Shown here: positions 35,639 to 46,218 of the stretch, one piece after another | Numbering within the stretch: position 1 is the stretch's first letter | Layout of the letters: each line of letters opens with the position of its first letter | Assembly (NCBI GenBank): GCA_963786195.1 | Contig: CAWAYH010000003.1 | Location: 1-64,000 of the forward strand | Direction of reading: 5' to 3' | Length of the DNA stretch: 64,000 bases | DNA from: CAWAYH01 sp963786195 | GTDB lineage: Bacteria > Acidobacteriota > Vicinamibacteria > Vicinamibacterales > 2-12-FULL-66-21 | Program-made: the position numbers and the translations under genes | The notes under the pieces: generated by a model | What the model was told of the DNA's origin: nothing | What the model saw: only the letters and a program-made list of their open reading frames with translations | Database searches by the model: none

Positions 35639-37238
35639 ATGGCACAGGCGCAGCAGCAGGCGACTGGTCTCGAGAGCCACGGCATCACCAACGTGGCCCG
35701 GGTGTACTGGAACCTCGAGTGTTCCGGCGCTGTACGAGGAAGCGGTGCATCGCGCGGAAGGCGCGATCTCGGTCGACGGCCCGCTCGTCTGCCGCACCGG
35801 CCAGCACACCGGCCGCTCGCCGAACGACAAGTTCATCGTGCGGGAGCCCTCGAGCGCCGAGCAGCGTGTGGTGGAGCAAGGTCAACCGGCCGATCGAGCC
35901 GCGCCATTTCGACGCGCTGCATCAGCGGCTGCTGAACTACGTCGAAGGCCGCGAGCTGTTCGTGCAGGACTGCTACGCCGGCGCCGATCCCGCTACCGGC
36001 TGCCGGTGCGGATCATCACCGAGCAGGCCTGGCACAGCCTCTTCGCGCGGCACATGTTCATCGACGTCCCGGACGTCGACGGGCGTCCCCGCGCACACGC
36101 CGGAGTTCACCGTCATCGACATGCCCGGGCTCCACGCCGACCCGGCGCACCACGGCACGAACTCCGAGGTCTTCATCCTCCTGAACTTCGCGAAGAAGCT
36201 GGTGCTCATCGGCGGCACCAGCTATGCCGGGGAGATCAAGAAGTCGATCTTCACCGTGATGAACTACCTGCTGCCGCTGCGGAACGTGCTGTCGATGCAC
36301 TGCTCGGCGAACGTCGGCCGGCCGGCGACGTCGCGCTCTTCTTCGGCCTGTCGGGCACCGGCAAGACGACGCTGTCGAGCGATCCCGAGCGCAGCCTGAT
36401 CGGCGACGACGAGCACGGCTGGAGCGAAGACGGCGTCTTCAACATCGAAGGCGGCTGCTACGCGAAGATGATCCGGCTCTCGGCAGGAGGCCGAGCCGCA
36501 GATCTACGCGACGACGCAGCGGTTCGGCACGGTGCTCGAGAACGTCAGGATGGACGCGAACACGCGCACGCTCGATCTGGACGACGACTCGCTGACCGAG
36601 AACACGCGCGGCGCGTATCCGCTCGAGTTCATCGACAACGCGTGCCGTCCGGACAGGCGGGGCATCCGCGGAACATCATCATGCTGACGGCGGATGCGTT
36701 CGGCGTGCTGCCGCCGATCGCACGGCTGACGCCCGCCGGCGCGATGTATCACTTCCTGTCGGGCTACACGGCCAAGGTCGCCGGCACCGAGAAGGGCGTC
36801 ACCGAGCCGAAGGCGACGTTCAGCACCTGCTTCGGCGCGCCGTTCATGGTGCTGCATCCGACCGTGTACGCGAAGTTCCTCGGCGAGCGGATCGCGCGGC
36901 ACAACGTGCGCGTCTGGCTGGTCAACACCGGCTGGACGCGGCGGGCCGTACGGCGTCGGGTCGCGGATGAAGATCGCGCACACGCGCGCCATGATCCGCG
37001 CGGCGCTGTCCGGCGCGCTCGACCACGTCGCCGTACGAGACCGATCCGGTCTTCAACCTCGACGTTCCGCAGAGCGTGTCCCGGCGTGCCGCCCGACGTG
37101 CTGAATCCGCGCAACACCTGGAGCGACAGGACCGCGTACGACGAGCAGGCGCGCAAGCTGGCGCACATGTTCATCGAGAACTTCAAGACGTTCGAAGCCG
37201 ACGCGGCGCCGGATGTCAAGGCGGCAGGACCCAGGTGA
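35639..37238 (+). CDS. pckA: Phosphoenolpyruvate carboxykinase (ATP) (about ten frame breaks)
   Basis: Joining frames gives a full ATP-type PEP carboxykinase of about 530 residues: GPLVCRTGQHTGRSPNDKF, ARHMFIDVPD, GGTSYAGEIKKSIF, the P-loop FFGLSGTGKTTLS, GDDEHGW, MLTADAFGVLPPI and a C-terminus ending PRNTWSDRTAYDEQARKLA. It makes PEP from oxaloacetate for gluconeogenesis. AGGAG at 35631 stands 4 bases before ATG 35639, fixing the start. Breaks lie near 35713, 35867, 35983, 36087, 36325, 36489, 36654, 36949, 37030 and 37077, mostly added single G or C. All signature residues survive, so the gene is probably intact in the organism. Confidence 0.92.
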
Positions 37239-37251
37239 GGTTCACCATGCA

Positions 37252-38741
37252 ATGCAGCATTCAGCATGCAGCGATGCGGAATTGCTCGAGCCCGTCATCG
37301 GCCTCGAGATCCACGCGCAGCTGCTGACCGCCACCAAGATCTTCTGCGGGTGCAGCACCCGGTTCGGCGCCGCGCCGAACACCGCACGTGTGTCCCGTGT
37401 GCCTCGGCCTGCCCGGCGCGCTGCCGGTGCTGAACGGGCGCGCCGTCGAGTTCGCCGTCCGCGCCGCGCACGCGCTCGGCTGCGACGATCCAGCCGCGTC
37501 TCGGTCTTCGCGCGCAAGAACTACTTCTATCCGGACCTGCCGAAGGGCTACCAGATCTCGCAGTACGAGCGGCCGCTCGCGACCGACGGCGCGCTCGAGT
37601 ACGACGGCGGCGCGAGGCCGCGCGCCGGGTCGGCATCTCCGCGTCCACATCGAGGAGGACGCCGGGAAGTCGCTGCACGAAGGCTTCGCCGATTCGGACC
37701 GGCGCACCTATCTCGATTTCAACCGCAGCGGCGTGCCGCTCATCGAGATCGTGACCCAGCCCGACCTGCGCTCGGCCGCCGACGCGGCGCGAGTTCTTCA
37801 GCCGGCTCCGCGCGATCCTCGTCGCCATCGGCGTCAACGACGGCAACATGGAGGAGGGCAGCCTCCGCTGCGACGCGAACGTCTCGGTGCGGCCCGCGGG
37901 CGCGCCGACGCTCGGCGTCAAGACGGAGGTCAAGAACCTCAACTCGTTCCGTTACGTGCAGCGGGCGCTCGAGTACGAGATCGAGCGGCAGATCGGCGTG
38001 CTCGCGACGGCGGCCGGACGATCGAGCAGGAGACGCGACTCTGGGACACGGCGGCCGGCCGGACGGTCTCGATGCGCAGCAAGGAAGAAGCGCACGACTA
38101 CCGATACTTTCCGGAGCCGGACCTGCCGCCGCTCGAGCTCGACGCCGGCCTGGATCGCGCAGCATCCGCGAGCACGCTGCCCGAGCTGCCCGACGCACGG
38201 CGCGCGCCGTTTCGTCGACGCAGTACGCGCTTCCCGACTACGACGCGGCGCTCCTGACGCAGTCGGCGGAGCTCGCCGACTATTTCGAGGCGACGGCCGC
38301 GGCGTGCGGGCAACGCGAAGGCGGCGAGCAACTGGATCATGGGCGAGCTGACCCGGAAGATGAACGAGCACGGCGATCGGCGATCGACGACGTGCCGCAT
38401 GACGCCCGACGCGCTGGCGGGCTTGATTCGGCTCGTCGACTCGGGCACGATTAGCGGACCGATCGCCAAAGAGGTCTTCGAGAAGATGTACGCGTCCGGC
38501 CGACCGCCGCCGAGACGATCGTAGCGGCCGAGGGACTCGCGCGGATCGACGACGAGGCGGCGGTCGAAGCGGCCGTCCGCGACGTGCTCGCGCAGCCAAC
38601 GCCGGCGCCGGTGGCGCAGTACCGCGCCGGCAAGCAGCAGACGTTCGGGTTTCTCGTCGGCCAGGTGATGAAGGCGACGACGGGGCAAGGCGAATCCCGA
38701 GCTGGTGAATGCGTCTAATGAAGCGACTTCTGGATGCCTGA
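37252..38741 (+). CDS. gatB: Asp-tRNA(Asn)/Glu-tRNA(Gln) amidotransferase subunit B (frame breaks)
   Basis: Joined frames give GatB: VIGLEIHAQL, KIFCGCSTRFG, the zinc-type cysteine pair in CPVCLGLPG, YPDLPKGYQISQYE, RVHIEEDAGKS, DFNRSGVPLIEIVT, EGSLRCDANVSVRP, then the YqeY-like C-terminal domain (TFGFLVGQVMKA). Start ATG 37252, 13 bases after pckA. It transamidates misacylated Glu-tRNA(Gln) or Asp-tRNA(Asn), with GatA and GatC that are not in this window. There are breaks near 37384, 37487, 37620, 37795, 38010, 38150, 38215 and 38715, among others. TGA at 38739-38741. Confidence 0.92.
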
Positions 38742-38779
38742 CGTGGAGAGATTCGGCTTCGGCGCGCCGCGGACTCCCA

Positions 38780-39443
38780 GTGATCGAAGCGCACAACGCA
38801 TCTCGAAGATGTACAGCCGCGGCGTCTACGCGCTGCGCGACCTGTCGCTGCGCGTCGACAAGGGGGACTTCGTCTTTCTGACCGGACCGAGCGGCGCCGG
38901 CAAGTCGACGCTCCTGCGCCTGCTGCTGCGGCAGGACGTCCCGTCGGACGGCCAGCTGGTCGTCGGCGGCCGCAATCTGGCCGACGCTGACGCGCCGCCA
39001 GGTGCAGGCCTACCGCCGCTCGCTCGGCTTCGTCTTCCAGGACTTCAAGCTGCTGCCGACGAAGACGGTCCTCGAGAACGTCGCCTTCGTGCCGCGCGTG
39101 CTCGGCATGGCCGATCACGCAGCAGCAGCGGCGGACGTTTCAGGTGCTGAAGTGGGTCGGCCTGCAGCACCGGATGAACGCCTATCCGCTCGAGCTGTCG
39201 GGCGGCGAGCAGCAGCGCATCGCGATCGCGCGCGCGCTCGTCAACGATCCGCTCATCATCCTCGCCGACGAGCCGACGGGCAACCTCGATCCGGATCTGT
39301 CGCTCGAGATCATGAACCTGTTTCGCGAGATCAACGCGCGCGGCACGACGGTCGTCGTCGCCACCCACGATCGCGAGCTGATTCGCCGCGTCGGCCGGCG
39401 CGCGCTGACGCTCGATCACGGGCAGATCGTCGAGGTCGCCTGA
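38780..39443 (+). CDS. ftsE: Cell division ATP-binding protein FtsE (frame breaks)
   Basis: Joined frames read SKMYSRGVYALRDLSLRVDKGDFVFLTGPSGAGKSTLLRLLL, FVFQDFKLLPTKTVLENVAF, LSGGEQQRIAIARAL, LIILADEPTGNLDP and VATHDRELI. This is the standard FtsE sequence, with Walker A, signature and Walker B intact. The start is uncertain: GTG 38780 (V-I-E-A-H-N) followed by a break near 38797 fits best. FtsE is the ATPase of the FtsEX complex that controls septal wall hydrolases. ftsX follows after 7 bases. Confidence 0.9.
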
Positions 39444-39450
39444 CGTCACC

Positions 39451-40349
39451 ATGCGTGCGCTCAAGTATTTCCTCGCGAAGCGGCCGCCAGCCTCTGGCGC
39501 GGCTGGCGCGCGGCGCTGCTTGCCGTGCTGACGATTGCGGCCGGCCTGTTCGTCCTCGGCTTCTTCCTGATCGTCAACGCCAACCTGCAGCGTCTGGTCG
39601 GCCGATGGAGCGAGGCGGCCGAGCTGTCGGTCTACCTGAAGGACGACTGTCACCGGACCAGCTGCAGGCGATCGAGGCACCTGATGGCCGCAAGCGGACT
39701 GGCGGTCCGAGCGGCAGCTACGTCTCCAAGTCCGAGGCGGTCGACGAGGTTCCGCCAGGATTTCCCGGACCTGCGCCGGCACCGCCGACAGCTCGAGAGC
39801 AATCCGTTTCCGGCGTCGTTCGAGGTCCGGCTCGAGGCGGGAGGCCCGGGATGCCGAAACGGCGGTCGACTCGCTGGCGGACAACGCTTGCGCAGCTGCC
39901 GGCGTCGCGGACGTGCGCTACGACCGTCGCTGGCTGAGCCGGCTGAACGCCGCCATCCGCGTGCGTCCGCAGCATCGGCGCTGGTCATGGTCGCGCTGCT
40001 GGCGCTCGCCGCGGCGCTGACCGTCGCCAACGTCGTCCGGCTCGCCGCCTACGCCCGGCGTGACGAAATTGAAATCATGCAGCTCGTCGGGGCGCCGTTC
40101 GCCTACGTCCGGGGCCCGTTCGTCGCGGAGGGCGTCCTGCAGGGCGGCGCCGGTGCGCTCCTGGCGCTCCTGCTGCTGTGGGCCGTGTTCCTCGTCGGCA
40201 AGGCCAGCTACGGACCGCTGGCGCTCGAGGCGTCTGGGCCTCGGGACGATTACGTTCCTGCCAGCCGGGACTCGTCCTGATGCTGGTGCTCGGGGGGATG
40301 CTGCTCGGATGTGCTCGGTGGCTTGATCGTCGCGCGCAGCGTGCGCTGA
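39451..40349 (+). CDS. ftsX: Cell division protein FtsX (frame breaks)
   Basis: Joined frames give about 298 residues: MRALKYFLAEAAASLWRGWRA, first membrane helix LLAVLTIAAGLFVLGFFLIV, extracytoplasmic domain with AAELSVYLKDD and SNPFPASFEVRLE, then three helices: ALAAALTVANVVRLAAY, a segment around GALLALLLLWAVFLV, and LVLMLVLGGMLLG. The loop RRDEIEIMQLVGAP is the FtsX hallmark. Breaks lie near 39481, 39650, 39710, 39760, 39838, 39965, 40235 and 40310. It partners FtsE; no EnvC-type hydrolase gene is next to it, though an M23 peptidase sits far away at 3.8 kb. Confidence 0.88.
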
Positions 40350-40429
40350 CCCCGCGGGCCGATGCGTCGATCGCAGACCCCCGTTGACAGGGTTCCGCAG
40401 CGCGTTTACACTCGATTATCCAGCCCAAT

Positions 40430-40738
40430 ATGAACCAGGCGAGGAGTCGCATGGCACGGTCGTCAGCCCGTCCAGGGTTCCGAGCGTACCCGTGTCAGCG
40501 TTCCCACCGATTTCTACCGCGAGGAGTTCATCAGACATCGCCAGTGCCTCGCCGCACAGCGCGAGTACTTTTCGGAGCGCGCGATCAGCGACGCCGATCG
40601 CGCCCTCGCCGGGTGCTCGGCCAGCTCGAGCAACTGTGTGCGAAGGATGATGCGGATCAGGTCATCGGACGGCTGCTGCGCACGTTCAACGCGGTGACTG
40701 GCTTGTCCGGCTGGTCCGATCCCAAGCAGCTTCACTAA
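40430..40738 (+). CDS. Small hypothetical protein (frame breaks)
   Basis: Joined frames give a helical protein of about 100 residues: from ATG 40430 through a basic start (MNQARSRMARSSARP), then ERTRVSVPTDFYREEFIRHRQCLAAQREYFSERAISDADR in one frame and LGQLEQLCAKDDADQVIGRLLRTFNAVTGLSGWSDPKQLH in another. Heptad spacing in the middle suggests a coiled coil. Breaks lie near 40477 and 40610. I do not recognise a family. It sits between ftsX and the glycerate kinase gene on the same strand. Confidence 0.5.
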   Translation: MNQARSRMARSSARPGFRAYPCQRSHRFLPRGVHQTSPVPRRTARVLFGARDQRRRSRPRRVLGQLEQLCAKDDADQVIGRLLRTFNAVTGLSGWSDPKQLH

Positions 40739-40763
40739 TCCGGACTTTCTCGATCCTGACTTT

Positions 40764-42093
40764 CTGACAGCCACCCTCAAGCGGCTGCGCGATCACGCCG
40801 ACCAGATCCTTCGCGGTGCATTAGAAGCCGTCGAACCGGCACGGCTTGCTGCGCGCGGCGCACGAGCGCGGCGCGCTCGATCGCATCACCCGTGCTGTCC
40901 CTCACGTCTGGCGCCGCTCGAGGTCGACCTGCAGTGCGCGTGATCGCGGCTGGCAAGGCCGCGTGGCCGATGGCCGTCGCGTTTTCGGACCTCGAGATTC
41001 GAGTTCGCACGCGGGGTCATCGCCGGTCCGCGGATCCGCCAGCTCCGCGACCAACCGTTTGAATGGTTCGATGCCGGACATCCGCTGCCGAATGACGCGA
41101 GCGTGGACGCGGCCAGGCGCGCGCTCGAGCTCGCGCGGCAGACGGACGAGGATGACTGGCTGGTCGTTCTGCTGTCAGGGGGAGCGTCGGCGATGCTCGC
41201 CGCGCCCGCAGCGGGGCTGACGCTGGCCGACAAGGTCGAGACCACGAAGGCCATGATGATCGCCGGCCTGCCGATCGACGCGCTGAACTGCGTTCGCAAG
41301 CACGTGTCGAGCGTGAAGGGTGGGTGGCTGGCAGCGGCCGCGGCCCGGAGCCTGACCCTGGCACTCTCCGATGTTCACGGTCCGATCCCGGACGATCCGT
41401 CGGTCATCGGATCGGGCCCGACCGTGGCCGACCCGACGAGCTTTGCCGACGCCGTCACGATGCTCCGCGATGTCCCCGGCATCCCGGCCCGTGTTCGTCA
41501 GCATCTGCAGGACGGCGTCGCAGGCGCTATCCCTGAAACGATCAAGCCGGGCGATTCACGGCTCCAGCGAGGCGCATTACGACGTCATCGGCAACAGCCG
41601 CACGGCGCTCGAAGGCGCCCGCCGCGTCGCCAGCTCGCTTGGGTACGCCGTCAACGTTGTCGGGGAGCCGACGCGGGGTGAGGCGCGCGTGGCGTCCCGC
41701 GAGTTCGTCGCGCGCGCGAGGCAGGTCGCTGCGGAGGGTGTCAGGCCGCTCTGTGTGCTGGCGGCCGGCGAGACGACCGTCCACGTCACGGGCCGCGGGC
41801 GTGGAGGCCGGAATCAGGAGTTCGCGCTGGCCGGAACGCCGATGCTTGGAGCCATCGGTCGCGCGGCGCTGCTCGTCAGCGCCGGCACCGATGGCACCGA
41901 CGGTCCTACGGACGCCGCGGGTGCTATGGTGGATTCGTCGACGCTCGAGCGTTCGGCGCGCGCGGGCGTCGACTGGGAATCACGACTCGCCGACAACGAC
42001 GCGTATCACTTCTTCGAGCCGCTGGGCGATCTCATCGAATGGGGTCCGACCGGAACGAACGTGGGCGACATCCACGCGCTGCTCATTGCGTGA
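40764..42093 (+). CDS. Glycerate 2-kinase, MOFRL/DUF4147 family (frame breaks)
   Basis: Joined frames give the N-terminal DUF4147 domain (LKRLRDHADQILRGALEAVEP, VIAAGKAAWPMA, FDAGHPLPNDASV, DDWLVVLLSGGASAML, PIDALNCVRKHVSSVKGG, LSDVHGPIPDDPSVIGSGPT) and the C-terminal MOFRL domain (GRGRGGRNQEFAL, SAGTDGTDGPTDAAGA, GPTGTNVGDIH). The enzyme phosphorylates D-glycerate to 2-phosphoglycerate. From 41103 on it is nearly in one frame; the first 300 bases have several breaks and no clear start codon (CTG 40764 is only a frame marker). It ends in an 18-bp duplication that also holds the stop of the convergent gene. Confidence 0.87.
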
Positions 42094-42121
42094 GCAATCA
42101 CTTTCGCGTGAGCAATCACTT
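42088..42121. repeat. Direct duplication of a 16-base word at two convergent stop codons
   Basis: GCGTGAGCAATCACTT occurs at 42088-42103 and again at 42106-42121, an 18-base period. The TGA of the glycerate kinase lies in the first copy and the stop of the minus-strand gene in the second. Confidence 0.85.
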
Positions 42122-42647
42122 GACGATCGTCGCCACCAGCTCCACGGTGATTTTCCGATCCGATGTCGGATCCGAGGCCTGCGACAGCATCATGGGCCTG
42201 CCGGATTGAACGATCAGCCCGAGTCGCTCGTTCAGGTTGGCCCGTCCTTCTCCGCTCGTCGCGTTCTCGGTGCCGGGTTTGGGCACGTACTCCAGCGCGA
42301 GGTGAAGGCGAATCATGCCGTCCCCGATGATGGTGGGCGTCGCATCCACGTTCAGATTGACGTTGAAGGCGTCGCGCGCGTTGCGCACGACGCCGCCGCT
42401 CCGGATGCTGCCGCTCTGCCGGTCCGCCACGAGCATGCTGACGGTTCTCTTGGCGGGGTCGCCGGGCCCGGCCTGGTCGGTGATCGTCAGATCGAGCTTG
42501 ATGTTCACCGGTTGCCCTTCCGGTCGCGGTGTCGCTGCCGGGGCGGCCGGCTTGGCGGTCTTCGCGGGTGGCTTGGCTCTCCTGCGCCTGCAAAGTTCCG
42601 GTCAGCAGGAACGCTGTCGTGAGGACGGCGAGCGCGCGTTTCAACAT
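42116..42647 (-). CDS. Secreted hypothetical protein with Pro/Ala linker (one frame break)
   Basis: From ATG 42647: a signal peptide MLKRALAVLTTAFLLTGTLQAQ. Then, if the frame is shifted near 42587, a linker rich in Lys/Pro/Ala (AKPPAKTAKPAAPAATPRPE), and a beta-rich domain (VNIKLDLTITDQAGPGDPAKRTVSMLVADRQSG to KITVELVATIVK) ending at 42116. The unshifted frame gives an improbable Arg/Gln-rich string. Third gene of a sigma / anti-sigma / secreted protein row; its start is 19 bases after the anti-sigma stop. Family not recognised; it resembles small beta-sandwich secreted proteins of acidobacteria. Confidence 0.62.
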
Positions 42648-42666
42648 GCAATCTCCTTGGGGCCGC

Positions 42667-43188
42667 TCAGCGCGGCGTGGATATTGGTGCAATCTCGAGG
42701 GGCTCGATGGTGATCGGCTTGAGGGTCAGGATTTGCTTCTGCTCGACTTGCGTCATCGTGATGGGCTCGATCACCTGTAAGGCTTCGATCTGGACGAAAG
42801 GTTCCCCGGGGTCCTCGGATTCGACTGACGCCGCCTGCACGCGGCCCGCAAGTGGCCGGTCGTCCTGTACCGGCCCGCGCGCTGGGCCGACGACGACCTC
42901 CGTTGGCTTGACGGGCGCCGTCGGCGCGGGACCTGCGGACGTCGGAGGTGCTGGCTTCTGGACCGCGACGGTCATGGGTTGTGGCTCGGTGGACCGGTTG
43001 GCGAAGAACAGGCCGATGGCGACGATCAGGAGTCCGGCCGCCGTCGCCAGCCGTGGGAGGGTCAGCAGACTGGACGGCCGGGTCCCGATTTGCGCGAGCA
43101 CCCGATGTCGCATGCCGGGCCGCGGCTCGGCACTCATCATCTCGCGCACCGCGCGGTCGATCGCGTCGTCGAGATGCTTATCGTTCAT
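42667..43188 (-). CDS. Putative anti-sigma factor (membrane protein without zinc motif)
   Basis: A 173-residue protein: a short cytoplasmic N-terminus (MNDKHLDDAIDRAVREMMSAEPRPGMRHRVLAQI), one membrane helix at about residues 47-64 (LATAAGLLIVAIGLFFA), and a periplasmic part rich in Pro, Val and Thr. No zinc-binding pattern is present, unlike the two other anti-sigma genes of the window. Its ATG at 43188 overlaps the sigma factor stop by 11 bases, which is the main reason to call it anti-sigma. The periplasmic half has repeated I/V-E-P elements (VIEPITM, PITIEPLEIAPI). Confidence 0.65.
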   Translation of the reverse strand: MNDKHLDDAIDRAVREMMSAEPRPGMRHRVLAQIGTRPSSLLTLPRLATAAGLLIVAIGLFFANRSTEPQPMTVAVQKPAPPTSAGPAPTAPVKPTEVVVGPARGPVQDDRPLAGRVQAASVESEDPGEPFVQIEALQVIEPITMTQVEQKQILTLKPITIEPLEIAPISTPR

Positions 43189-43806
43189 GTGCGTAGCCAA
43201 GCGCCGTCATCTTGGTCTTGAGCACGCGTCGCGCTTCGGCGACGCGCCACTTCACGGTGCCGACGGGGACGCCCAGCATCTGTCCCATCTGCTCGTAGGT
43301 GTATTCGCCCGATCCGGCGAGCAGCAGCGCGTCGCGCAGCTTGCGGGGCAGCGACCCGATCAGGCGCCGGACGGCCCGCTGCAGATCCGCGGCTGCCACC
43401 TCCTCGAAAGGCGAAGGTCGGTCGCCGGCCAGGTCTTCGATCCAGTCCGACTCGTCGTCGGTGGTCGCGGCGGGGGTGACGGTCAGGCGCAGCCAGCGCG
43501 TCAGGCTCTTGCGACGGTCCAGCGCTTTGCGCCAGGCGATGGCCAGCAGCCACGTGCGGAACGCCGACTTCGCCTCGGAAGCTTGCCCAGCTTCCGGTAT
43601 GCCGTCACGAACGCCTCCTGGGCCACATCGTCCGCCTCGGCGGGCGACCCGACCGCCGCGAGCGCGGCCCGAAAGACAGCGCGGCGGTTGCGTTCGACCA
43701 ACTCGCCGAACGCGTCGGTGTCGCCGGCCTGGGCCAGTCGGACCAGGTCCAGGTCGGAAACCTCAACGGGTCCGGTTCGTGTCACACAGTCAGTAGACTC
43801 GTCCAC
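43178..43806 (-). CDS. ECF-type RNA polymerase sigma factor (frame break)
   Basis: Region 2 (DTDAFGELVERNRRAVFRAALAAVGSPAEADDVAQEAFVTAYRKL) lies in one frame. After a break near 43565-43575 it continues as FRTWLLAIAWRKALDRRKS, then region 4 (LPRKLRDALLLAGSGEYTYEQMGQMLGVPVGTVKWRVAEARRVLKTKM) in a third frame. Start GTG 43806 is the furthest; a second GTG seven codons on is possible. It is the head of the third sigma / anti-sigma module and is divergent from rnr across the palindrome array. Confidence 0.82.
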
Positions 43807-43835
43807 AACCCAGCCAGTTGGAAAAACTGCGTATC

Positions 43836-43902
43836 AGGTGCCAGCCACCTTGTCGGCCGAAAGGTGCCAGGCACCTTTACCGCAAAAAGGTGCCTGGCAC
43901 CT
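43836..43902. repeat. Three 15-bp palindromes at an exact 26-bp period
   Basis: AGGTGCCAGCCACCT at 43836, AGGTGCCAGGCACCT at 43862 and AGGTGCCTGGCACCT at 43888. The last two are perfect palindromes apart from the central base and are reverse complements of each other; the first has one mismatch. Spacers are 11 bases each. A-runs flank the third copy. It sits in the divergent gap between the sigma gene and rnr. It could be a REP-like hairpin pair or a cluster of operators. Confidence 0.85.
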
Positions 43903-43913
43903 AAGATGGAGTG

Positions 43914-46214
43914 ATGGTGGATCAGGAAGGGCTTCTGAAACTTGATGCGGGACAAGGTGGAGCATCCGGCTACGCCTCGCGAACTGATGCAGCGGCTCAA
44001 GATACCGCGAGAGCAGCGGGCGACGGTGACGAGCGCTCCTGAAAGACGCTCGCCGCGTCGGGCGCCCTGGTCCAGACCCGCGGCAACCGGTTCGGTCTCC
44101 CGGACCGGATGAACCTGGTGGTCGGGCGCATTACCACGCATCCTCGCGGGTTTGGCTTCGTGGTGCCTGACCGCCCGCTCGACGACGTGAAGGGCGACAT
44201 CTATATCGCCGGCAGCAACCTGAACCAGGCCATGCACGGCGACCGCGTGGTGGCCCGCATCGAACGCGTGACGCGACCGCGGCGCCGAAGGCCGCATCCT
44301 CCGCATCCTGGAGCGCGGCGCGTCGACGATCGTCGGTCGTTACGACGTCGACGGCAAGGGCTCGGATTCGTCGTGCCCTTCGATCGGCGGCTGATCATGG
44401 ACGTCCAGATTCCTCGAAGGCGATCAGGCGGACGCCAAGCCGGGCGACATGGTGATCGTCGAGATCACGCGCTGGCCGACGTCCGCGCGCGGCACCGCTC
44501 GGCCGCGTCATCGAGGTCCTCGGCGACATCGACGAGCCCGGTGTCGACACCGAGATCATCATCCGGAAGTACGGCATCCCGGACGAGCACGGCGAGGCGG
44601 CCGTCGAGGAAGCGCGACGCCTCGGCGGCGAGGTCAAGGAGCGCGATCTCGCGGGCGGACCGATTTCCGGCCGCTCGTGACGGTGACGATCGACGGCGAG
44701 CATGCCCGCGATTTCGACGATGCGATCACGATCGATCGGCTGCCGAACGGACAACTACTGGCTCGGCGTGCACATCGCCGACGTCGCGCACTACGTGCCC
44801 GGAGGGCAGCGCCCTGGACGACGAGGCCTACGAGCGCGGCGACCTCGGTGTACTTTCCGGAACGCGCGGTCCACATGTTCCCGTCGGAGCTGGCGACGGG
44901 CCTCTGCAGCCTGAACCCGCAGGTCGATCGTCTGGTGCAGTCGTGCCTGATGGAGATCGACCGGCGCGGGAACGTCGTGCGTTACGAGCTGCACGACGGC
45001 GTCATCCACAGCAACGCGCGGATGACGTACACGGAGGTCAACGCCATCCTGACGGACAAGACCCCGACGTCGATCGCCCGGTACACGCGAGCTCGTGCCG
45101 CTGTTCGAGCTGATGCACGAGCTGTTCGAGATCCTGAACACGCGCCGCCCGCGTCGCGGATCGATCGACTTCGACCTGAAGGAGCCGGAGATCGTTCTGG
45201 ACGACGAAGGGCTGGTCGAGGAGATCATCGCGGCCGAGCGGAACGTCGCGCACAGGATCATCGAAGAGTTCATGCTGGTCGCCAACGAGACCGTGGCGCA
45301 GCATCTCGACGACCACGACGATGCCGACGCTGTACCGCGTCCACGAGGATCCGGATCCGCTCAAGGTGGAACGAGTTCGAGGAGTTCATCTCGACGCTCG
45401 GCTACAGCCTCGCCGCGTCCGGCTGCGGAGGTCACGCCGCGGCGACTTCCAGAAGCTCGTCGAACGGATGCGGGGCACGCCGGAAGAGAAGCCGATCGCG
45501 TTTCTCATGCTCCGGACGATGCAGAAGGCGCGCTACGACGCGTCGAACCTGGGTCACTTCGGGCTGGCGGCGACGAGCTACACGCACTTCACGTCGCCGA
45601 TACGCCGCTATCCGGATCTCGTCGTCCACCGCACGCTGCGCGAGGCGACGCCACGGCCAGATGACGGAAGAGCGCCGCGAGGAACTGACCGACGAGCTGC
45701 CGGAAGTCGCCCGTCACACCTCCGAGCGCGAGCGACGGGCCGACGATGCGGAGCGGGAGCTGGTGCAGTGGAAGAAGGTCCGCTTCATGGCGGACAAGGT
45801 CGGAGACGAGTTCGACGGCTACATCACCGGCGTGACGCGTTCGGGCTGTACATCGAGCTCGTCGAGCACTTCGTCGAAGGCATGGTGCACGTGTCGACCA
45901 TGGCGGACGACTACTACCGGTTCGTCGAGCGCGCGCACGTGCTGAAGGGCGAGAACACCGGCAAGATCTACCGCCTGGGCGACCGCGTCAAGGTGCAGGT
46001 CGTGAAGGTCGACATGGAGCGCCGGCAGATCGACCTGGGCCTGTCGGAGATTCTCGAACGCCGTCGCGCGAGTCGGAGGAGAATCGCGGTCCGCGCCGCA
46101 GCAAGGCGGAGCCGAGCCGCGAGCAGCGGCAGCGCCGCGGGTCCTCGCCGGACAAGGCGAAACGGCGGAAGCCGCGCCCGGGAAAGAAGGAGCGGGCTCA
46201 AACGCAGGCAATGA
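43914..46214 (+). CDS. rnr: Ribonuclease R (frame breaks)
   Basis: Joined frames give about 760 residues. Winged-helix start (HPATPRELMQRLKIPREQRATVTSALK), two cold-shock OB domains (NLVVGRITTHPRGFGFVVPD; GKGLGFVVPFDRR), the RNB catalytic domain with Asp ligands in HARDFDDAIT and later GSIDFDL and SPIRRYPDLVVHR, an S1 domain (GDEFDGYITGVTAFGLYIEL) and a basic tail rich in Lys/Arg. It is a 3'-5' exoribonuclease of structured RNA. GGAG stands 3 bases before ATG 43914. Breaks are near 43943, 44035, 44280, 44420, 44490, 44655, 45066, 45320, 45370, 45425, 45650 and 45840. The exact stop is uncertain; TGA at 46212-46214 is best. Confidence 0.92.
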
Positions 46215-46218
46215 GCAC

